Source: Helicobacter sp. MIT 11-5569
GTDB taxonomy: Bacteria; Campylobacterota; Campylobacteria; Campylobacterales; Helicobacteraceae
Length of the DNA stretch: 64,000 nt
Assembly: GCF_000765695.2 (NCBI RefSeq)
Contig: NZ_JRPB02000002.1
Location: 167,927-231,926, forward strand
Direction: 5' to 3'
Part shown: positions 63,908 through 64,000 of the stretch, piece by piece
How the letters are laid out: each line of letters opens with the position of its first letter
How positions within the stretch are numbered: position 1 is the first letter of the stretch
Program-made: the position numbers and the translations under genes
Notes under the pieces: generated by a model
Told to the model about the DNA's origin: nothing
The model's input: the letters and a program-made list of their open reading frames with translations, nothing else
Database searches by the model: none

Positions 63908-64000
63908 AATTTAATAAAGGAACATAATGACACCACCTATTTTAAAAGAATTATTTGACCAATGGCGTAAAGAAGGATTATCCTTTTGCGTAACGAGTGA
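63842..64000 (+). repeat. 159-bp exact direct repeat, copy 2 (gene 3 end / gene 4 start)
   Basis: See copy 1 at 62522. The match reaches the window edge, so it is longer in reality. Confidence 0.95.
63927..64000 (+). CDS. Radical SAM/SPASM protein 4, first 24 codons (runs off the window)
   Basis: ATG 63927 begins the same leader ([13 protein letters not shown]...) with the same AAAGG spacing as gene 3. Only the leader is in the window, so its tract state and function cannot be seen. It shows the tandem array continues. Confidence 0.85.
   Translation, partial: MTPPILKELFDQWRKEGLSFCVTS

Noticed and set aside
1..64000. tRNA, rRNA, CRISPR array, insertion sequence, integrase or phage genes
   Set aside because: I saw no tRNA clover-leaf patterns, rRNA, spaced direct repeats or transposase/integrase genes in any gap or ORF of this window.

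Overview
The window looks like a chromosomal segment of a Helicobacter (Campylobacterota), most likely an enterohepatic type. The DNA is AT-rich. The gene order flgI - HP0245-like flgJ - flgS matches the H. pylori HP0246-HP0244 order. The flagellin closely resembles H. pylori FlaB. Flagellar genes have sigma54 boxes (TGGAA[T/C]-N5-TTGC) and sigma28-like boxes (TTTAAGTTT-N12-GCCGATAT). Long poly-G tracts of the contingency-gene kind are concentrated in a surface-glycan locus. The species assignment is inference.

Layout. 1-12.5 kb is housekeeping: the uvrD end, a Ca-type P-ATPase, a HemN-like radical SAM enzyme, an AsmA protein, xth, ybeY and a two-component system. 12.5-15 kb is flgE behind a sigma54 promoter. 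15-20 kb holds two tiny membrane proteins, htpG, corA and pgk. 20-23 kb is the sigma54-driven flgI-flgJ-flgS operon. 23-27 kb has a CpxP-like small protein, a second two-component system, ppx/gppA and a glycerophosphotransferase-like protein. 27-38.5 kb is accessory: phzF, an aldo/keto reductase and a nonsense-disrupted SDR (each with a Tat/lipobox leader plus an internal start), an AlkD-like protein, arsP-arsR under a 40-bp palindrome, gene remnants, MATE and a methyltransferase. Three genes here share a 32-bp promoter/operator element. 38.6-45 kb, on the minus strand, is flagellin (sigma54), a Maf flagellin-glycosylation factor, then a phase-variable transferase, a LicC-LicA fusion and a LicB-like permease (a lic-type choline module).

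45-64 kb, on the plus strand, is a phase-variable modification island with nine of the window's ten poly-G tracts. It starts with a radical SAM/SPASM gene behind a sigma28-like promoter. Then come an amino-sugar pathway (hexapeptide acetyltransferase, Gfo/Idh dehydrogenase, SDR epimerase/dehydratase, DegT aminotransferase) and decorating enzymes (acyltransferases, two formyltransferases, a PAPS-type sulfotransferase, a FemAB/GNAT transferase, a deacetylase-like protein). A FabH-ACP module with two unknown paralogs follows. A second copy of the sigma28-like promoter block then drives a large glycosyltransferase coupled to a tandem array of at least three more radical SAM/SPASM genes, the last running off the window.

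The most novel part is the radical SAM family. Its members share near-identical 5' ends and a conserved C-terminus (3' DNA identical in two), have divergent middles, carry poly-G tracts (three out of phase here) and lie behind late-flagellar promoters. A multi-enzyme, phase- and cassette-variable flagellin (or surface glycan) decoration system is the best overall reading. The chemistry of the radical SAM step is unknown.
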